From Bacillota bacterium (GTDB taxonomy: Bacteria > Bacillota > Clostridia > Lachnospirales > Lachnospiraceae), in the NCBI GenBank assembly GCA_023418475.1, contig JAEZZO010000072.1:62001-126000 (forward strand): a stretch of 64,000 nt of DNA. The letters are read 5' to 3'. The notes under the pieces were generated by a model, which was not told where the DNA came from, made no database searches, and saw only the letters and a list, made by a program, of their open reading frames with translations. Positions 61,471-64,000 of the stretch are shown here, piece after piece (positions within the stretch are counted from its first letter, which is position 1; every line of letters starts with the position of its first letter). The position numbers and the translations under genes are program-made.

Positions 61471-63531
61471 ATGAGCAGAAAACTAAAACTTAGAGGTGCA
61501 TTACGAATATATTTGCTGTGGCCTGCTATAATGACGGTGCTGCTGCTTTGTATGACCTTAAGTGTTTATGCAATTAGTAAAAAGGCAGGCTTTGTTTCAC
61601 TTATTTTTACTTTGATCTATTTTGCTATGGCAGTTGCTATATTTTATTCCAAGCGCAACAAGATCGCCATGGAATTAGTGAAATATGCCATGGATTATGG
61701 TCAAGTTCAAAAGAGACTGCTGAAAGAACTCCATTTGCCCTATGCTATTCTGGATTTGGAAGGCAAGCTGCAGTGGGGAAATGATGAGTTTATGGATGCC
61801 ATTCATGAGAAAGTAACCGTGAGACGATCTATTACGAATATATTTCCGGAGATAACAGCAGAGGTTCTGCCGGAGAAAGAGAAAGACGTAGTCCTTCATT
61901 TGACATTTCAGGGACGTAATTATAAGATTGTTCTGCGCAAGGTGGTAGCGCCTGATTTTGATGTGGATCTAAGCTGGAACTTTAATGATGCAGAGAAGGT
62001 TTGGGAAGACCGTAATGCATTGATTGCGATGTATTTATATGATGAAACCGAGAATATATTATTGCTGCGTGAAAGCAAAGAGCAGAAATTAATTACCGGT
62101 CTTTTGTATATTGATAATTACGAGGAAGCACTTGAAAGTATTGATGAGGTAAGACGTTCCCTGTTGACGGCATTGGTGGACAGAAAAATTACAAAGTATA
62201 TGCAGGGGATTGACGCAATTATTAAGAAACTTGAGAAGGACAAATATATTTTTGTATTACAGCAGAGATATCTTCCGGTTCTTCAGTCAAATAAATTTTC
62301 CATTCTGGAAGAAGTCCGTTCCGTAAATATCGGTAACGAGATGTCAGTTACCATCAGTATCGGCCTTGGTGTAAATGCTGATACCTATATCAGCAGTTAC
62401 GAATATGCCAGAGCTGCAATAGATCTTGCGCTGGGACGCGGCGGTGACCAGGTAGTTGTGAAGGACAAGGATAAAATATATTACTACGGTGGAAAAAGTA
62501 TTTCTGTTGAGAAGAATACCCGTGTGAAAGCCAGAGTAAAAGCACATGCTTTCCAGGAGTTTGTGGAAGCGAAGGATAAGATCGTAATCATGGGACACAA
62601 GATAGGTGATGTAGATAGCTTCGGAGCAGCTATCGGCGTGTACCGAATAGCAAAATCGCTAAATAAAAAGGCACATATCGTAATAAATGAGGTGACCTCC
62701 ACGGTTCGGCCGTTGATGAACAAATTCATTGGAAGTTCGGATTACGAAGAAGATATGTTCTTAAAAAACGACCGTGCAAAGGAAGTCGTGGATGCAAATA
62801 CACTGCTTGTCATAGTGGATGTGAACAGACCCAGTTATCTGGAATGCGCGCAGCTGCTGGATTATACCAAGACGATAGTTATCTTTGACCACCACAGACA
62901 GACCAATGAAGCAATTGATACGGCGGTATTATCCTATGTGGAGCCCTATGCATCCTCAACCAGTGAGATGATAGCCGAGATTATGCAATATATTGGAGCA
63001 AATTTAAAATTAAAACCGGTAGAGGCAGATGCACTTTATGCCGGTATTATGATTGATACAAATAATTTCCTGACCAAGGCAGGAGTCAGAACCTTTGAAG
63101 CCGCTGCCTATTTAAGAAGAAGCGGTGCAGATGTTACAAGAATTAGGAAATACTTCCGCAGTGAGATAGCTGATTATAAGGTAAAAGCCGAGGCAATCAG
63201 CAGTACAGAGATTTATCTGGAACATTATGCAATAGCGGTATGTACCAGCACCACCGTTGACAGTCCGATGATACTTGGAGCACAGGTGGCAAATGAGCTT
63301 CTTAACATTACAGATATCAAAGCCACCTTTGTATGCACAGAAGTAAATGGTAAGATTTATATCAGTGCAAGGTCGATCGATGAGGTTAATGTTCAGATTA
63401 TTATGGAAAAGCTTGGCGGAGGAGGACACTTAAGTGTTGCCGGAACGCAGTTTGAGAATACCACTATTCAGGATGCAATTAAGAAAATTAAGGAAACCCT
63501 TGACCAGATGAATGCAGAGGGTGAATTATAA
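61471..63531 (+). CDS. gdpP: cyclic-di-AMP phosphodiesterase GdpP
   Basis: A 686-residue membrane enzyme that hydrolyses c-di-AMP to pApA, controlling potassium and cell-wall balance. Two N-terminal helices (about 15-60) are followed by a degenerate PAS domain and a degenerate GGDEF domain (VTISIGLGVNADTYISS). The DHH-DHHA1 module follows: IMGHKIGDVDSFGAA near 373, VDVNRPSYLE, the metal motif IFDHHRQT near 471 and GGGGHLSVAGTQF near 648. All catalytic Asp and His are present. The frame extends back to 61399, but ATG 61471 behind AGGAG is the family start. It is followed 68 bases later by rplI, the usual gdpP-rplI order of Firmicutes. The 466-base gap before it shows no structure I can name. 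Confidence 0.95.
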   Translation: MSRKLKLRGALRIYLLWPAIMTVLLLCMTLSVYAISKKAGFVSLIFTLIYFAMAVAIFYSKRNKIAMELVKYAMDYGQVQKRLLKELHLPYAILDLEGKLQWGNDEFMDAIHEKVTVRRSITNIFPEITAEVLPEKEKDVVLHLTFQGRNYKIVLRKVVAPDFDVDLSWNFNDAEKVWEDRNALIAMYLYDETENILLLRESKEQKLITGLLYIDNYEEALESIDEVRRSLLTALVDRKITKYMQGIDAIIKKLEKDKYIFVLQQRYLPVLQSNKFSILEEVRSVNIGNEMSVTISIGLGVNADTYISSYEYARAAIDLALGRGGDQVVVKDKDKIYYYGGKSISVEKNTRVKARVKAHAFQEFVEAKDKIVIMGHKIGDVDSFGAAIGVYRIAKSLNKKAHIVINEVTSTVRPLMNKFIGSSDYEEDMFLKNDRAKEVVDANTLLVIVDVNRPSYLECAQLLDYTKTIVIFDHHRQTNEAIDTAVLSYVEPYASSTSEMIAEIMQYIGANLKLKPVEADALYAGIMIDTNNFLTKAGVRTFEAAAYLRRSGADVTRIRKYFRSEIADYKVKAEAISSTEIYLEHYAIAVCTSTTVDSPMILGAQVANELLNITDIKATFVCTEVNGKIYISARSIDEVNVQIIMEKLGGGGHLSVAGTQFENTTIQDAIKKIKETLDQMNAEGEL

Positions 63532-63599
63532 TTAATACAAAGTAATCCTCTGCACAAATTTAATAGCGCACAAAGCTTGCGCAGGAATGAGAGGTAAAT

Positions 63600-64000
63600 A
63601 TGGAAATTATATTATTACAGGATGTGAAAGCCCTTGGAAAAAAGGGTGAATTGGTAAAGGTCAGTGACGGCTATGCAAGAAACTTTATACTGCCTAAGAA
63701 GCTGGGTCTGGAGGCAACAAAGCAGAACTTATATGATTTAAACAACCAAAAAGCGGCAGAAGCAAAGAGGCAGAAGGAAATACTCGAGGAAGCACAGATA
63801 CAGGCGAAGAAGCTTAGCGAGCTGACGATCAAAACCACCATTAAAGCAGGAGAAGGCGGCAAGACCTTTGGTTCTGTTTCCACCAAGGAAATTGCTGTCG
63901 CATTGAAGGAACAGTTTGGTGTTGAGCTTGATAAAAAGAAGCTTCAGCTAAATGACGCGATTAAAAATGCCGGAACCTATACCGTACCGGTTAAGTTACA
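63600..64000 (+). CDS. rplI: 50S ribosomal protein L9, cut by the window edge
   Basis: The first 133 residues are present; L9 is about 148 residues long. MEIILLQDVKALGKKGELVK and VSDGYARNFILPKKL are the conserved N-terminal rRNA-binding domain. A long connecting helix rich in Ala, Lys and Glu follows, and the C-terminal domain begins FGSVSTKEIAVALKEQFG. ATG 63600 has GAGAGG seven bases upstream. It belongs to the gdpP-rplI (usually then dnaB) cluster. Confidence 0.95.
   Translation, partial: MEIILLQDVKALGKKGELVKVSDGYARNFILPKKLGLEATKQNLYDLNNQKAAEAKRQKEILEEAQIQAKKLSELTIKTTIKAGEGGKTFGSVSTKEIAVALKEQFGVELDKKKLQLNDAIKNAGTYTVPVKL

Noticed and set aside
1..64000. CRISPR array, tRNA, rRNA or known riboswitch
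   Set aside because: No regularly spaced identical direct repeats, no cloverleaf with CCA-like end and no recognisable riboswitch core such as GEMM, TPP or SAM motifs was found by reading the intergenic regions.

Overview
The window is low-GC Firmicutes DNA and most resembles an anaerobic, plant- or glycan-degrading Lachnospiraceae (Anaerocolumna / Lachnoclostridium type). I infer this from AT-rich codon use, strong AGGAGG-type ribosome sites, lipoprotein solute-binding proteins with paired permeases, large membrane-bound AraC regulators, a PPi-type phosphofructokinase and a ferredoxin-type aldo/keto reductase. No tRNA, rRNA, CRISPR array, phage gene or transposase was seen. Where an upstream start codon lacked a ribosome site I moved the start to the in-frame codon that has one.

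Layout. 1-5734: PAS histidine kinase, AraC-type response regulator and chemotaxis receptor. 6141-15372: sugar uptake operon (solute-binding lipoprotein, two permeases) with a GH29 fucosidase, a two-domain transglutaminase-like protein and a thioredoxin/DsbD-like membrane protein. 15360-15656: small convergent gene. 16000-25083: membrane AraC regulator, second uptake operon, two related esterases and an MFS transporter. 25490-34455: another membrane AraC regulator, then a DeoR regulator plus orphan sugar ATPase (minus strand) divergent from a complete ChvE/GguA/GguB-type monosaccharide importer. 35091-39634: carboxylesterase, a very small self-contained transcription unit, PPi-dependent phosphofructokinase and an acetylesterase-like hydrolase. 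39833-47436: third uptake operon with a YesM-like kinase, an ADP-ribosylglycohydrolase and its response regulator. 47952-52479: methyltransferase, two aldo/keto reductases and a HAD hydrolase. 52557-56086: minus-strand MoxR / DUF58 / DUF4129 operon. 56432-60995: GH43 beta-xylosidase, MATE transporter, an HTH-desulfoferrodoxin fusion and a uracil-DNA-glycosylase-like protein. 61471-64000: core genes gdpP (c-di-AMP phosphodiesterase) and the start of rplI.

How it works together. Extracytoplasmic sensors (AraC membrane proteins, YesM-type kinase) probably detect saccharides and switch on their own uptake operon. The imported glycans are trimmed by fucosidase, xylosidase and deacetylating esterases and feed glycolysis through PPi-PFK. 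The three CUT1-type importers carry no ATPase gene, so a shared MsmX-like ATPase must lie elsewhere.

The non-coding DNA is unusually rich in structure. It holds at least four families of palindromic or dispersed repeats, hairpins after every solute-binding gene, a recurring TTGCGAAAC hairpin just upstream of four carbohydrate genes, and one promoter / small ORF / terminator unit at 36441-36717. These are the most likely places for something undescribed.
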